64,000 nucleotides of DNA from Candolleomyces eurysporus. Its lineage: Eukaryota; Basidiomycota; Agaricomycetes; Agaricales; Psathyrellaceae. Position numbers and translations under genes: made by a program. Each line of letters begins with the position of its first letter. The stretch's first letter is position 1. The notes below the pieces were generated by a model that saw only the letters and a program-made list of their open reading frames with translations, searched no databases and was not told where the DNA came from. Location: NCBI GenBank assembly GCA_027579435.1, contig JANBPK010000009.1:33478-97477 (forward strand), in the 5' to 3' direction. Of the stretch, positions 10,449 through 26,050 are shown in pieces.

Positions 10449-13400
10449 ATGGCCAGTCATCCAAACTCAGAGGCAAATGCCTCTACTGCTCCTTCAAACC
10501 TAGAAAGCAAGGTCGCCAGAATGGCAGATCCAAACTCTGGCGAGTGGCCCTTGCTCAATGTATAGTCGTTCTGCTCACTCAGCTCCAGATCTCGCAACAA
10601 AGCATGCTGTCGCAACAGAGATACGAGAGGCCATGGACTCCACAAGAGATGCTGAATTTACACGGGTCATGCCCTATCTCGTCCCAGCAACTGTTGAATT
10701 GGTCCAGTCAAGCCATCCTTCATTCCAACGAGACACCACCGAATATCTCTTTCGACGCACCCTCCTCGACATCATCAACCGATTCCCAGTATGCGAGCCC
10801 GTTCGCTCGAACTCTGCCTCCATATTCCACACAATGCTTACCGTTATTCGCCTCGACAACGAAGAGAACGGCGCTACGGCCTGCAAGACGCTCGTCGATC
10901 TCGCTCGCAACCACCGCGTTGTGACGGAACAGGGAATGACCGAATTCATGACTTCCTTTCAAGAGCTATTCGGAAACATGAAGGGCTTAGCCGAAGAATA
11001 TCTTTCGGAGTCCTCTGCCCCGATAGACTCGAATGTCATCCTGCCCTCGTTGCGAAGCTTCAAAGTGCTCGGCGAGATGGCCATGGTGTTGGTCGTCATG
11101 TCCCAAGTACAACGCCCTCTAGTTGGCCCCTCCATTCAAGCCTCGACAGCCTCTGCACTCGACTTCATTGCTCTCGAAGCTCCCGCCCAATTGAAGATGA
11201 AAAATGACTACGAAGCAATGGGCAATTTGTGGGCAGGAATGGCTGAAACGATCAAGAACTCTACTTTATACAACGACCTGACACAAGCCCAGATGAGGGT
11301 ACGATTTTTTCCTTTCGCCCGTTACAAATTTCGCGACCAACTTCCTCGTAGATGCTGTCCTATTTGGCATATGTCATGCGCTACGCGCCGGAGTCATATG
11401 GGAACTATGGAGAGACCCTCGTCCTCCGCTCTCTTCGCATTCTGCAAGATTGCCCAACAAATAACATCTCTGTCAGAAGGGTGGGTCTAACAGCATTCCT
11501 TTTCCGACACCTACTGATTATCTGGATAGGAAATCATCGTCGTGTTTCGCCATCTTCTCGCCACACCCCATCGACGCGTCCTCGTTACGCAAACCGACAA
11601 GTTGCTGGATGAAAGAGTCCTCCTTGGAACTGGCCTAGCTACGAGGGAAACTCTGAGGTGCGCATGGCCTATTCTCCATTTTTTTCTACTTACTAATATC
11701 GAGCAGACCCGTCGTGCATTCAGCAGTCGCCGACCTCTTTCATAACATCAAAGGAGACTTGGGTTTTGAACAACTGGCACACATTGTCCATGTCTACTCG
11801 TCGTTCCTCTTCAATTCATCCCTCGGCCTCAACCTCCACATCCTATTTGCGAAGGTGCTGTTCGGGTTGACAGAAACCATCGTAGCCAAAGACACATCGC
11901 AACAAGCAGCAAAACTGATCCGTTCCATGTTCGAAACCTGCCTCGAGCGCCTCGAGGGCTTGTGTGCGATTCAACCTGAAGTCAATTCTGCATTGGAGAA
12001 GTCGCGAGCTGGTACACAAGACAGCGCCATCGACACCTTTTTCATCGAGAAATCACGGCCAGTTGGAGGTGCTTTGTATGCACTAGAAAAGCCCGAGGAT
12101 GTGATGCTCGGTAAGTCAATGAATATCTATGTGTTATAATGATCTCAAACCAGTGTTAGAATGCCGCCAACTATACCGAGCGCTGGTACATGGGTTTCGT
12201 GTTACGCTCGTCGCCATGAAGAGATGTGACGCACCAGTCCCCGACGGAACGCTTGCATTCCGGCTTTTTGAAGGGTGCATCCGATGCATGTCGCTCTACG
12301 ACCTCGACCCTCGCCTCAATGAGCAGAACGACATAGTGGATTGGTTCGGTCACGCTCTCCTGGAACTGAACCCCAACGTCTTTCAAGAAGTTTGGACTCA
12401 CAAAATCGAATTCTTCTTTGAAAATGCGCAAAGACGACCAATCTTACTCAACGTCTGCCAGTTCCTGTTTGGCCGCGAACCAACTACTGCCGGACTTCTC
12501 AGCATCGTCCTCAAGTTCCTTATCGAAAGACTACCTCAACTCGGCGAATGCGACGAACATACAGGCCTCGCAACGATACGTCTGTACAAGATGGCTTTCC
12601 ATGCAGTTTCTCTCTTCCCACCCCTCAATGAACCCATCCTCGCCTCTCACCTCGCGAAGCTGCTAATGGACTGCTTCCCTCTCGCAGCCAAGGCATCCAA
12701 GCCAGCGCATTATTTCCATCTCCTCCGAGCATTGTTTCGAGCAATAGGTGTTGGAGGAGGGAGGTTTGAACTTCTCTACAATGCTGTCCTCCCGTTGTTG
12801 CCGGAAATGTTGGAGAGTCTGAATCGTCAATTACTCGCGTCCAGCGGTTCAACCCGCGACATGATCGTCGACCTCTGTCTTACCGTCCCGTTGCGATTGA
12901 CACACCTCTTACCCCACCTTTCATACTTGATGCAACCCCTTGCCCTCGCACTTCGTGGAACCCCCGAGCTTGCCTCCCAGGGACTTCGAACCCTTGAACT
13001 ATGCATCGACAACCTCACGCCGGATTTCCTCGACCCAACGCTAAGCATCGTACTTCGCGAATTGATGGAGGCCTTGTTCAGCCATCTGAAGCCGGCTCCT
13101 CAAAGCCACAACCTCGCCCACACAACCATCCGGATCCTCGGTAAACTGGGTGGCAGAAATCGTCGACTTCTTTTCAAGGAACCCGCCCTCACCTATCACC
13201 ATCACTCCACGCCAGCGAAGATGGCGATATCGTTCAACGGAAAGTCGGAAGCCATTGCGTTGGGACCGGTAGCCGACCTCGCAGTTCGTTCGCTCCCCAA
13301 GTTGGGTGCGGTAGATCAGCTCCATGCCTACAGGTACTTGGAAAATTGTGTCTCATTGATGTTGCACGAGGTGTGTATCCATGGTTTGACCTTACTTTCA

Positions 13401-16400
13401 ATACTGACAATCATCTCAGGGGTTGAAGGGAAAGAACGTCGAGGATTTCTTTGTGCACGCACTAGAAGGTCTTTTTGACTGCATTCATTTACCTGCTGTC
13501 CAAAGCGAAGCCGAAGGTTATATCAAGAAGGTGGCAAGTGCCTTGTTCGAAAGCGAAATTCGCCGCAACCAATCTCGACCGTCCGGCATCCGACTCACCC
13601 AAAGCAACCTGCTTGCAGGGATCCTCGACTCCATTCCTCATGCACTCGCCCGCGAGCAGCCTGCCCAGATTGAAAAGGCAAAGACATTCGTCGCGTCCCT
13701 TATCGAAGATTTGGTGCAGATGAGGTCACAACCCAACATTACTGTCCAGGACATTCTACCCATCCTTCATCACCTCGCAAATCGGTTCACGTCCCTCTGC
13801 CTTGATGATTCGTGGACCAGGAAAAACGCCGGCTGCAACGGTGTGCGCCTGATGGTCTCGACACCCGTTCTCGGCCAGAAATGGATTGCCGACCGGGAGA
13901 TTGACCTCGTTCGAACCCTCATACATGTCCTCAAAGACCTGCCCAATGACTTGCCTCGGAATATCGAAAGCGTCGTCGACATTCTCGTCGATGTAATTAC
14001 GATCAGCTACACCCATCTCGAGGTCAACAACGACAACGCCCTGGGTCGGACTAGGCTCAGCCACATAGCGGGATTGTTTTTCCCTGAGCTCCAAAGCCCG
14101 AGTGCGATTGTCCGCGAAGCCTCCCAGAAGTGCATCTCGTTGCTGGTTGAACAAAGTGGACGCCCGGCGATGGAGTTGCTGTTACCGCACCGTGATAGAA
14201 TGCTCACTGGCATCTACACCAAGCCACTTCGAGCCCTTCCGTTCTTGAAGCAGATTGGTATGATCGAGGCTGTTCGCTTTTGCCTCAAACTTGACCCTCC
14301 GCTGGTGGACCTTAATGATGAACTGCTGCGACTCCTCCACGAAACCCTCGCTCTCGCCGACGCCGACGACACCCAGTTACTCGGCCCTCGCCACCTCCGG
14401 CAAAGCATGCTGGAAGTCATCAAACTTCGTGTTGCCTGTATTCAGTTGCTCACCGCGGCGCTGCCGTTGACGGATTTCTTTTCGCGTCAGCCCCAGACTC
14501 GACAACGGTGAGTATTTTAGAAATCGACTTTTGGCTTTTCTAATCTCGGAATCTCAGGGTCACTGGTGTCTACTTCAAGTCGTTGTACTCCCCATCTGCC
14601 GAGGTCAAGGACGTTGCTCACGAAGGATTGCGCCTCGTTTTGGGACATCAAAGTCGCCTCCCGAAGGAACTTTTGCAGACCGGCCTCCGACCTATCCTCA
14701 TGAACCTGGCGGACCCAAAGCGACTTTCGATATCGGGATTGGAAGGACTGGCACGCCTCCTCGAACTGCTCACAAACTATTTCAAAGTCGAAATCGGCCA
14801 CAAACTTCTAGATCATTTCCGTATAGTCGCAGACCCTCAAACGCTGCAAATGTCACCGAAAGTACCCTTCTCTGAGAATGAGGGAATCCCCAAACTCGTC
14901 CGACTTGCCCATATCTTCCACCTTCTCCCTCCATCCGCCAACATCTTCCTCGAAAGCTTGGTCAACGCCATCGTCCAGACAGAAACACAGCTCCACTTTT
15001 CGACGCAAAATCCATTCTCTGAGCCACTTGCCAAATACCTCGATCGCTATCCAACAGAGGGTGTCGACTTCCTCTTCCGAAACCTTAAGCTTCCTCGCAC
15101 AGTACGCACCTTCCGCAACATCCTTCAAGCGAAGCTTGCTCCGAATCTCCAAAGAGAGCTGGCCAGCCGTGCGCAGCTTCTTGGCTCTCGACTGGCATTC
15201 GGGTCGGATACCTACCAGCTCAAATCCGCTCTTCAGCTCGTCGACGATCTCGCTGATATCGATCCAACATTCCTTGCTCAGAATGAGTACATCGTCGAGC
15301 AGCTGGTCGCTCTCTGGAATGCCATGGCAGGACCGCACACCGACGTCGACGTAGCGGAGATGACTCACTGGCATTCTATGATCCAGAGAGTATTCATCCA
15401 GGTGTTGCAGCGATCACCGAGGATCGACTTGCTGTTCGAACTCGTGTCGATCTACAGCCGGAATTTGGAGCTGGACACCGTCGCGACCACCAAGTTCCTT
15501 TATCAACATGTGGCCCTGAGTGAAGATCTCTTCTTCCGTCGCAACGTTCTCCTCCGGTTCATTACATGGTTCAACGACCCGCAGTACACCTGGCAGCACA
15601 AATGCTACTTCATCCGTTATGTTGTCAGTCCAACCCTGCTCGTACAAGCTTCTCGCTCCCTCCAAGCCGATCGACTAATCGACTCCGACTTCATTGCTCA
15701 ACTCCACCGTCTTATCTGGGCACATTTGACGACGAAAACCACCGACTCCCAAGGAATGGAAGACTTACTACGCATCGAATTCTTGCATCTCACAACGATT
15801 CTGGTCCAACACTACCCTGATTTGTTGGAGGATGTCAAGAAGGACATTGCAAAGTACATCTGGTTCCACATCAGCAACTTCGACGACATCATAGTGAAGC
15901 AAATGGCCTATCTTCTAGCGGCTCAATTCTTTTCGACATTCCCAAACCCTCCAAAATTCATACTCCGGGCCTGGACAGGATTGCTGCAGCTCCCTCAGCT
16001 TGAGGGCCGTAGCCCTCTGCGTCACGAAGCAATGGCGATCTTAGCGTCCTGCTTCCCAACAGATACGGACGAGAACGGGTACCTCCTGTGGGCGAAGGAG
16101 ACGCGGCGCGTGTTACAAGACGACGGTCCCATTCAAATGCTCCCCATCTATCACCTTATCGTCAAGCAACCTGACCTTTTCTTCCCCGTACGCTCACTAT
16201 TCATCTCCCACATCACCAATTCTCTCCAAAAGCTCGGACTATCAGCAACATCATCAGCCGAGTCCCGCCTACTTTCGATCGAAGTCCTCACGACGATATT
16301 CAAGTGGGAGCAACGCGCCATCGAGGAATCAAAGGGACGAGCAGATGACAGCGACCTGCCGAGGCATCTCAAATGGCGTACCCCGTTAGCCTTGCGAGAG

Positions 16401-19400
16401 ACCATGGTCAGCTATCTCATGCGACTCGCAACATTGCACCATGATCCTCCTGTGAAACAAGCTCTCGTACCTCGCGCTCTCGGACTTCTCCAGCTGATAG
16501 TGGCACCAAGTGGATGGCCCGATATAACTGTTGGATTGCGATTCTTCTCTCGCTCTTTGGAACAGGTAAGATCCTTCCCTTATCTCACAACTTAATGTTG
16601 ACCCATTTTCCCCAGAATGACTTTTCCACTGAAGCACTCGTCACGCAAGCAGTATCCGCTGCCAAAGTTTTGCAAGTTGTCGCATCTGAACAACCGGATT
16701 CATGGTACACTGCGAATGCTTCAGTCCTCCAGAAGTTGGTTATCAAAGGCATCCTTTATGAAGACAGCAACCTCCAAGACGCATTACACCCCATCTTCGA
16801 CAAACTCCTTTCCCTCTTCCCACTCCCCGAGTCCGTGCCTCCCGGCGACAGCGAGCAGGCGGAATTCCACCGAACTGTTTGGGAGATCTTCAATGAGAAC
16901 AATATGACATCCTCTCGACCCAATGTTCGTGGCGTCCTTCTCATCGTCAAGTCCATCGTCCGGACAACTCCTGAACGAATGTCGAACAACCCGCCGCAAG
17001 GAACTTCCTCGAATAGCGAGAAATTCATCAAGCTATTTAGCGAGCTCGTCAAGGACCACATCCGCTCTGCACCTGGGACGGCTGCACACGAATCCAACCT
17101 TCGATTGCTGATGATGTTTTTGGATATCTGTCGGGACTATACGGGCGCTCTGGGAGAGAATCGCCGATGGTTGCTCACTGCCTTGGTCGCCCTCATTGAC
17201 AAGACGAAGAGCGCGACACTCTGCAAACACCTCCTTGATATGGCAAAGATCTGGGTTCTGAACAAGCAAGCAGCCTACCCCAACCCGAAAGAGAAGGCCA
17301 GTCTTATGCAAAAGCTTGTCAACTTTGAATCTCGCGGCGAAGTCCTCTTCACTCCATACCTCGAAGTCGTCTACGAGATCTACACAGACCCCAGCTTCCG
17401 ACGAAGTGAACTGACCTCCCGGTTGGAACATTCATTCTTGATCGGATGCCGTGCCAAGGACAGCAGTTTGCGGGAACGATTTGTCGATCTTCTGGACGTC
17501 AGCGTTTCTCGCTCCCTCTTCAACCGCATCACCTACATTCTGGCAGTCCAAAACTGGGAAGTCCTCGCTGACCAGAACTGGGTCTATCTTGCTTTGCATC
17601 TTCTCCTAGGTGCAGCAGATGTTCAGTTGCCATCAAACCAGGAACGTCGCGTTGGATCCAATCCATTACAAGTCATCAACCGGCCCGATACACGAGACAT
17701 CATCCTTCCCCTTCAGCGACTCCTCTTCCTCGACCCTCAAACCGCTCATGATGTCTGGGTGTCTGTTTTCCCTGCCGTCTGGGCCTCGTTATCCCGTCGT
17801 GAGCAGTCGGACGTCACAAATCACATGATCAACCTCCTTAGCAAGGAATATCACATCAAGCAAGCTTCAATCCGGCCCAACGTGATTCAAACGCTTCTCG
17901 CAGGGATACACGCCTGTTCCCCGCCCATGACTCTACCACCGCATCTTGTCAAATACCTCGCAAAAACTTTCGGTTGCTGGCACATCGCCCTCGAAATCCT
18001 CGATACCACGCTGGATAGCATGAAAGATGACGAGCCCACTGTTCGAGACTACGTCTACGACTCGCTCGCTGAGATCTATGCAGAACTAGCGGAAGAGGAT
18101 ATGTTCTACGGCCTTTGGCGAAGACGGTGCCTCTTACCCGATACCAATGTAGCTCTGGCATTCGAGCAAGTCGGGATGTGGGAGCAAGCGTCTACTGTCT
18201 ACGAAGCGGCGCAGAACAAGGTTCGCGCTGGAACTTTGCCGTTCAACGAACTCGAGTACTGCCTGTGGGAGGATCACTGGGTGTTGGCAGCTGAAAAGCT
18301 CCAGCATTGGGATATTCTCTATGAATTTTCGAAGAGCGAAGGGAATCAAGAGTTGATGTTGGAGAGTGCATGGAGAACTCGCGATTGGTCGGTTGAGAAG
18401 GAAGTTCTGGAGGAGCAAATCAATGGTCTACCTGAAGTCGCAACGCCACGTCGCCGAGTGTTCGAGGCATTCATCGCCCTTCTCAAGGCACCTGGAGCAG
18501 TTGACAAGAATGTCGATTTTACGAAGTATCTCGAAGATGCCATGCAGCTCTCCCTACGGAAATGGGTTGGCCTACCGCAGCACTTCTCCGTCGCCCACAT
18601 CCCCCTATTACAGCACTTCCAGCAATTCGTCGAGCTCCAGGAAGCTGTCCAGATATTTGGCTCTCTTGCCCAGACCAACGCGCAGAACCTCGAGAAAAAG
18701 TCCGCAGAGCTCAAGATGGTCTTACAGGCATGGCGCGAACGCCTCCCGAACATCTACGACGATATCAATATCTGGAGCGACCTTGTAGCCTGGCGTCAGA
18801 ACGTCTTCAACGCGATCAATCTCTCATACATGCCATTGATCGGCGGTCCAAATCAGCCAGGTGGAAGTGGCGGCGCTAACTCCAATACCTACGGTTACAG
18901 GGGATATCATGAAACTGCGTGGATCATCAATCGCTTTGCCCATGTAGCTCGAAAGCATGGTTTACTGGACGTCTGCCAAACATTCTTGAACAAGATTTAC
19001 ACCCTTCCAAACATCGAAATCTCCGAAGCGTTCCTGAAGCTGAGGGAACAAGCAAAATGCCACTATCAAAAGCCGACGGACCTTTCGGTTGGGCTCGACG
19101 TAATCAACAACACCAATCTTATGTTCTTCACCAATGCTCAGAAGGCAGAGTTCCACACTCTGAAGGGGATGTTTTTCGCAAAACTTGGGCGCAACGAAGA
19201 CGCCAACTACGCATTTGGCCAAGCACCTCAATTGGACTTGTCTCAAGCAAAGGCCTGGGCCGAATGGGGAAAATATCATGACCGAACGTTCAAGGAGAAC
19301 CCTGGCGACTTCCCCTCTGCCCATCACGCAGTGAGCTGCTATCTTCAAGCGGCCGGCTTATACAAATGTGCCAAGAGTAGACCGCTACTCGCCCGAGTTC

Positions 19401-21999
19401 TCTGGCTTCTTAGCATCGAGGACGGTGCAGGTCAAGTTTCACGCGCTTTCGATAGCTACCAAGGGGATGCTGCATTCTGGTACTGGATTACACTCGTTCC
19501 GCACCTCATCATGTCCCTCTCCCACCGGGAGTCGAAACATGCTCGCTATGTCTTGCAAAGCCTAGCGAAGCACTTCCCACAGGTGGGTCATACTGTCATA
19601 TATCAGATGCAATTTCTAACACATATAATCAGGCCATATTTTACCAGTTGCGCACGAGTCGTGAAGAAATGCACCTTTTGAAACGGGCCATGACGGCGCG
19701 TGCTGCCCAGGCCGCTTTAGTCGAAGCGAGGCGCACGAATCCCGACGCTAGTACCGATGTAACGATGGCTGACGGAACAGCTACAAACGTGGGGGCTTCA
19801 GGAGAAGCAAGCACCCAAGCCAGCAACACATCAGGGCCCTCAGCTGCAACACAGCCTCCCGCGCCCGCGGTGGAACTGCCCCCAGGATTTCCCCGCGGCG
19901 CGTATGAACATGTTGAGGAGATTATGCAGGTTCTCAAAACCGCATTCCCTTTGCTCATCCTAAGCTTGGAAACGATGGTCGATCAGATACAACACAAGTT
20001 CAAGCTATCTCCGGAGGAAGAAGTTTACAGGAATGTCTGCATGTTGATGCAAGACGCAACACAGGTTAGTCCTCCCGACCTCGACTGAATTCATCAGCCT
20101 AACAACCATATTCAGAATTTCGTCATTCGAGTCAACGCGCAAGATGATGATGGCCAGCTCAACCCCCAGACAGTGATGATGTTGCAACGCATGGCTGCCA
20201 ATATGCCTCTCTTCGTCCGGGTGCGCCTCTCAATTTTCTTACATTCGTTCTTATTTCTCACTCATCTGTCATAAAGAAGGAATTTGAGGATGAATTCATT
20301 GCGAGCAAACCCACCCACACTCAGTACATGCAACGGCTGCAAACATGGCGAGACCGGTTCGAAAAGCTCATCGACAGTCGTCCTCGACTGCAACCTTTGG
20401 CCTTATTGAGCCACTATCTCACCGAATTCCAATATAGCAAGGTTGATGAAATCGAGGTCCCAGGCCAATACACAGAAGTGAGTACTTTAAGATTGAAGAG
20501 GAGCCTATAACCAACCCATTTTTTAGGAAAAGGACTCCAACCAGAGTTTCGTCCGAATTCAAAAATATGCATCTAAATTCGAGACGTGCCGCTCTAACGG
20601 ATCTTGTTGGAAGAGGTTCACTCTCTATGGAAATGACCACTCGAGGACATCGTTCATCGTTCAATTACCCTGTCATCGGCAATCGCGGCGCGAGGAGCGT
20701 GTCATTCAGATCCTCAGGACATTCAACGGGTGCGTTTATGCGATTCAATTATCTCATCTGACTCACCTTTCTCTAGTGCTTTGAACCGGAAGAAAGAAAG
20801 CCGAAGGAGGAACTTGAACTTCCATCTTCCAGCAATAGTTTCATGCAGTCCTTCTGTCAGGTTGTTCCAGACCGATTCCTCGTATGTCTCCTTCGGTGAC
20901 ATCTATGACCTTCATTGCGAAGAAGCTGGGATTTCGAAAGAGGAGCCGATTTTGTACTCGGGTGAGAAGGTCAAACAGGTCTTGCGTGGGTTCCGCGAGT
21001 TCCCTTCCCGCCAGGTGGGTTCAATCTTTTTCGTTTCCACTGGTCTTGCCTAAATATGAGCTCCAGCTTACCAAAACGGAGTATATCACACTGAAGAAGG
21101 AGATTTTCGAAGAGATCAACGTCAAGATGGTTCCTGACTCGGTCATTACCAACGTAGGTGTCACCACGGTGGATGTCTTTCTTTCTTACTCACCAACTTG
21201 CAGTATATGGTCCGTACAATGGATGGACCCATCGAACTCTGGAGGATGCGGAAGCAATTCACGCACCAGCTAGCAGCATGCGGCTTCATGACCTTTGTTC
21301 TATCCATCTCCAGTCGAAACCCCAGTCGCTTCCAGATTTCTCGATCTACCGGACTCATCGCGATGACAGAACTCCTTCCCGGTTTGTGTCTATTTCAGTT
21401 CACACTCCCGTCAAATTTATTGATCAATTGTCGATAGGCATCTCAAGTCAACTTCCAATCTTTGCGACCGGCGATGTTGTTCCCTTCCGCTTCACTCCAA
21501 ATATGCAGCACTTCGTCGGCACCAACTTTATGGATGGTATTCTAGCGCCGAGTATCATGGCGATTGGACAGTCACTTTCGGAGCCTGAGGTTTGATTTTA
21601 CCTTGTATACACTAGCGTTGCAACTGACTTTCCACCCTAGTTTGATCTCGAATATCACCTCTGTCTCTTTAGTAGGGACGAAGTCAGCGCCTGGATGTCG
21701 ATGAGAGGGAAGCCATGGAATGTGGACGGAGTCTTCCGACAGAGTGTCACTGCCAACATCGAAAGTATCGTCAAAAAGGCCGAGGGTTTGGGCTGCAAGA
21801 GCGAGAGAGAAAGTGTAAGTTCCATCGTGAAGCTTTTTCTGATCGACACGCTGACAAGAATTCCGAAATGCTCCAGGCGATGCAATCGAGCGTTACTCCC
21901 AACACCGCGGTTCTGCAAAGTGTGACCAGTCTCATTACCGCCGCTACCAACCCTATGCAACTGGCGAAGATGGGGGAGCTGTATCATCCATGGTTCTAG
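10449..21999 (+). CDS. TRA1: TRA1/TRRAP, PIKK-family pseudokinase scaffold of SAGA and NuA4
   Basis: Giant scaffold that binds transcription activators and anchors the SAGA and NuA4 acetyltransferase complexes. The estimated length is about 3,500-3,600 aa, as expected. The order is an N-terminal HEAT-repeat region (for example TLRPVVHSAVADLFHNIKGD), the FAT domain (roughly 16.6-19.7 kb, including LEYCLWEDHWVLAAEKLQHW), a PI3K-like domain (20.3-21.6 kb, with SFIVQLPCHRQSRREERV and VPFRFTPNMQHFVGT) and a FATC end NPMQLAKMGELYHPWF. The kinase-like region shows no canonical catalytic loop or DFG, as known for Tra1. About 18 short introns are clustered at both ends, with very long exons in the middle. 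The first exon (MASHPNSEA...) joins the next only through a 43-nt intron with a GC donor (10540-10582), giving ARMADPNSAPDLATKHA. It converges on a bromodomain gene. Confidence 0.95.
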
Positions 22000-22159
22000 A
22001 TGTTTTCTTGCGATTTTTGTATTTCCTTGTATTGCTTCTTGTTGTCCATGCTTTCCTTGTTTGCATGTAATCTTAGACCGCGCATCGTGTATATTACTAT
22101 GACTGCAATATTCTCAACTACAACGATTCACAACTACAAAACATGAAGAACGTCAACAA

Positions 22160-24128
22160 TCACCGTTGCGCCCTGAACCCTTCCGTTTGCTTATGGTTCA
22201 TGATTTGCATCTCGCTGTCAAGCATCATCTAATCATTGTGTCAGTGGGGCCATTCATGAAATCATAGCGAAGCGAACTAACATCTTCTGCCATGGCGTAA
22301 ACGTCAGACCCGGGTCGGTTGTACATCATGGCATTGGCAAACATGAGGTAGACGTCCCGCTGGAATTCACGGGAGTTGGAAATGGCGCCATCCTTCACCC
22401 GACCCTTGATCGTTTTGAGGTCCATGGGCCTTTTCACGATTTCATGGTAGTCGGGAGCGTCGGATAATTTGATGGGGTTGTGAAAGATGGTACCATTTCG
22501 GTGGGCTGAGATCTGCTGGTGCAAGAGACCAATGACGTTTTGAAATTTCTTGTTTGGGACTTGTTCAGACGGCCCCTTTCCTTGACGCGTCGAACGCGTC
22601 CGTGCGGGGGTGGCAGACTCGTCTTCTTCTGGTAGTTCCGAGTCCTCGCGGACGCGCTTTGCTTCTCTCGTCGCCTCGTCGGGGAATGAAGCCTTCCTCT
22701 TGCCTGCCAATCCGTTCAGCTTTGTCGAAACACCGGGAGAGTCGCACATACCTTCACGCGTTCGGGTGGAAGTCCCTTCGAAAGGTGAGCTGGGGAGTTC
22801 TTCATCCTGTTGAGGGGTCTCCGCCTTTACCCCGGTATCCGTCTCAGGCTCGCTGTCGGCGGGTTCTTGTTCCTGCTTTTGTCGCTGACGACGCGTTCTC
22901 GGGCGTGGAGGGGCTGTGGAAGCAGCTGATGACTTGCGCCGCGTTGAACCTGAATTACGATGTAAGGCTCAGAACCCATAAAAACAGGGAAATGGAGCTC
23001 ACGTCTGATGGTTTGGAGAGGCTCATCAGCAGAAGATTCGCCTTCATCTTGGGCCTGCTCAGTTTCTTTGGGGGACGCTGGCTGCTCAGAGGTTCGTGAA
23101 GGCTCCTGTGCTTCATTGCCAGCTTCGCTATGCACTTCAAGAAGGGTTTCCACCTCGTTGTCTGCACCTTCTTCATCTTCCGGGTTCGATGCAGGAGCCT
23201 TGGTCTCCTCGTCGTCGGCCATCGAAACGTCAGCCTGCGTGCCAGTCTCCTCTTCCTCATCGACCTCCTGGGAAGCTTCTTCCTTCTCTTCACCCTCGTC
23301 ACCTTGCTCGTCCTCGTCGGGTGCTTGCTCTGCGACGCTTTCGGAGCCGTCCTGTGTGGGCTCTTCATCTTCTTGTTTGTCGCCGGTATCTTCGTCTGGC
23401 GCAGTTGAGTTCTCCTAGTGGCAATAGATCAGGTATGTGGCTGACGGGGAGAGTAAGCGGACGTACCGGCTCGTCTTTTTCAGTAGTGGCTTCCGGCACC
23501 CCACTAATCTTAGCTCTGAGGTTACTGTCCCATTTTCCCGATTTGATATCCTCAATTTCCTTCATTACGGTCCTAAGAAAGTATCAGTAGGGCCGATAGC
23601 ATCTCACATGAGACCACTGACCTGAATTTGGTCTCCTCAGCTTTGATTAGCGTCATGAGCTCTTCGAAGCGAATTCGAAAGTGCTTCTGAGCCAGAGCCA
23701 AGTTTTCAGGAGCTGTAGACATGAGAACCAGTTGAGACATATCAAGAGACAGAAACTCACCCTTTGGGGCATTGGCAGCTTCCGTCCTTTGGATACAGGT
23801 CAATCAGATTCTGGGGACTCAGAAAATGGATCTAACCGGTCTATCTGGGCCTCTTTCATGAGGTGCTCATATATAGAGCCACACAGCTAAGAGAGGGTCG
23901 GGTGAGGGAAAAAACGACGCGTGAAGAGCAGCAGACGAACCGACGGGGTGAAGAAGTTCTTTGGGCGCGAGACAANGGGGGTGCTTGGCCATGAGCTTTG
24001 AGATGGTGCTCCAGCTCGGTGTGGCGACGCCAAACTCATGGGCCGCCTGAGCGATGAGGAGGCATTCTATGGGGGAGAGGGAGGAGAAGTCGAAGGCGGC
24101 GGTGCGTCGGGAGGCTCTGGCGCTCNAT
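22160..24128 (-). CDS. Bromodomain protein, BRD8/Bdc1-like, probable NuA4 subunit
   Basis: The N-terminus contains LSPIECLLIAQAAHEFG, TPSWSTISKLMAKHP and FFTPSLCGSIYEHLMKEAQ, a SANT-like arrangement resembling the start of BRD8. A helical segment (FRIRFEELMTLIKAEETKFR) and a long acidic linker follow. A C-terminal bromodomain contains FHNPIKLSDAPDYHEIVKRP, FQRDVYLMFANAMMYNRPGS and the last-exon AEDMMLDSEMQIM. The bromodomain Tyr and Asn positions (MMYN) are present. Two surplus N bases damage it. The N at 23976 breaks the frame in AKHPLVSRPK. The N at 24126 splits the start codon, and removing it gives ATGAGCGCC (MSARASRR) after a run of C. BRD8 (animals) and Bdc1 (fission yeast) belong to NuA4; that role is inferred here. 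Divergent from PEP4 (108 bp) and convergent with TRA1. Confidence 0.82.
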
Positions 24129-24236
24129 GGGGGGAGGAGAGGGAGCCCACAGGCTGGGAAAGCGGTGATGGCGTACCATGTGATGTCAGCGTTCAAAAGC
24201 GCAGCTGGGCCCAACTATCCTTCCTTGCTCCCAACC

Positions 24237-25779
<1,543 letters not shown>

Positions 25780-26050
25780 TTGTTCTCGCAAGTTTGCACG
25801 CTGTTTGGAGTGTATTTTATTCTATTGTACGATTTGACCTGCCTGCTCTGATTCGTAGCGACTGCACGCTTTCTGTTTATGTGTAGCCTTCCCTTCTATG
25901 AATGAGACTAAATATTACTGGCGATATGATTACAATTACGTCATCAGAGGACATGTTCTGGCCTCAACCGACAACATGATCCATGAACCAGCCCATGTCA
26001 AGACGCCCACTACCACTGGGATAGCTTCGCGTACATCACCAAACACACAG

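Noticed and set aside
25898..26050. Upstream in-frame ATGs for the DCAF8-like gene (25898, 25976)
   Set aside because: Sequence before 26051 shows no conserved residues and lies close to the PEP4 3' end; kept only as alternatives.
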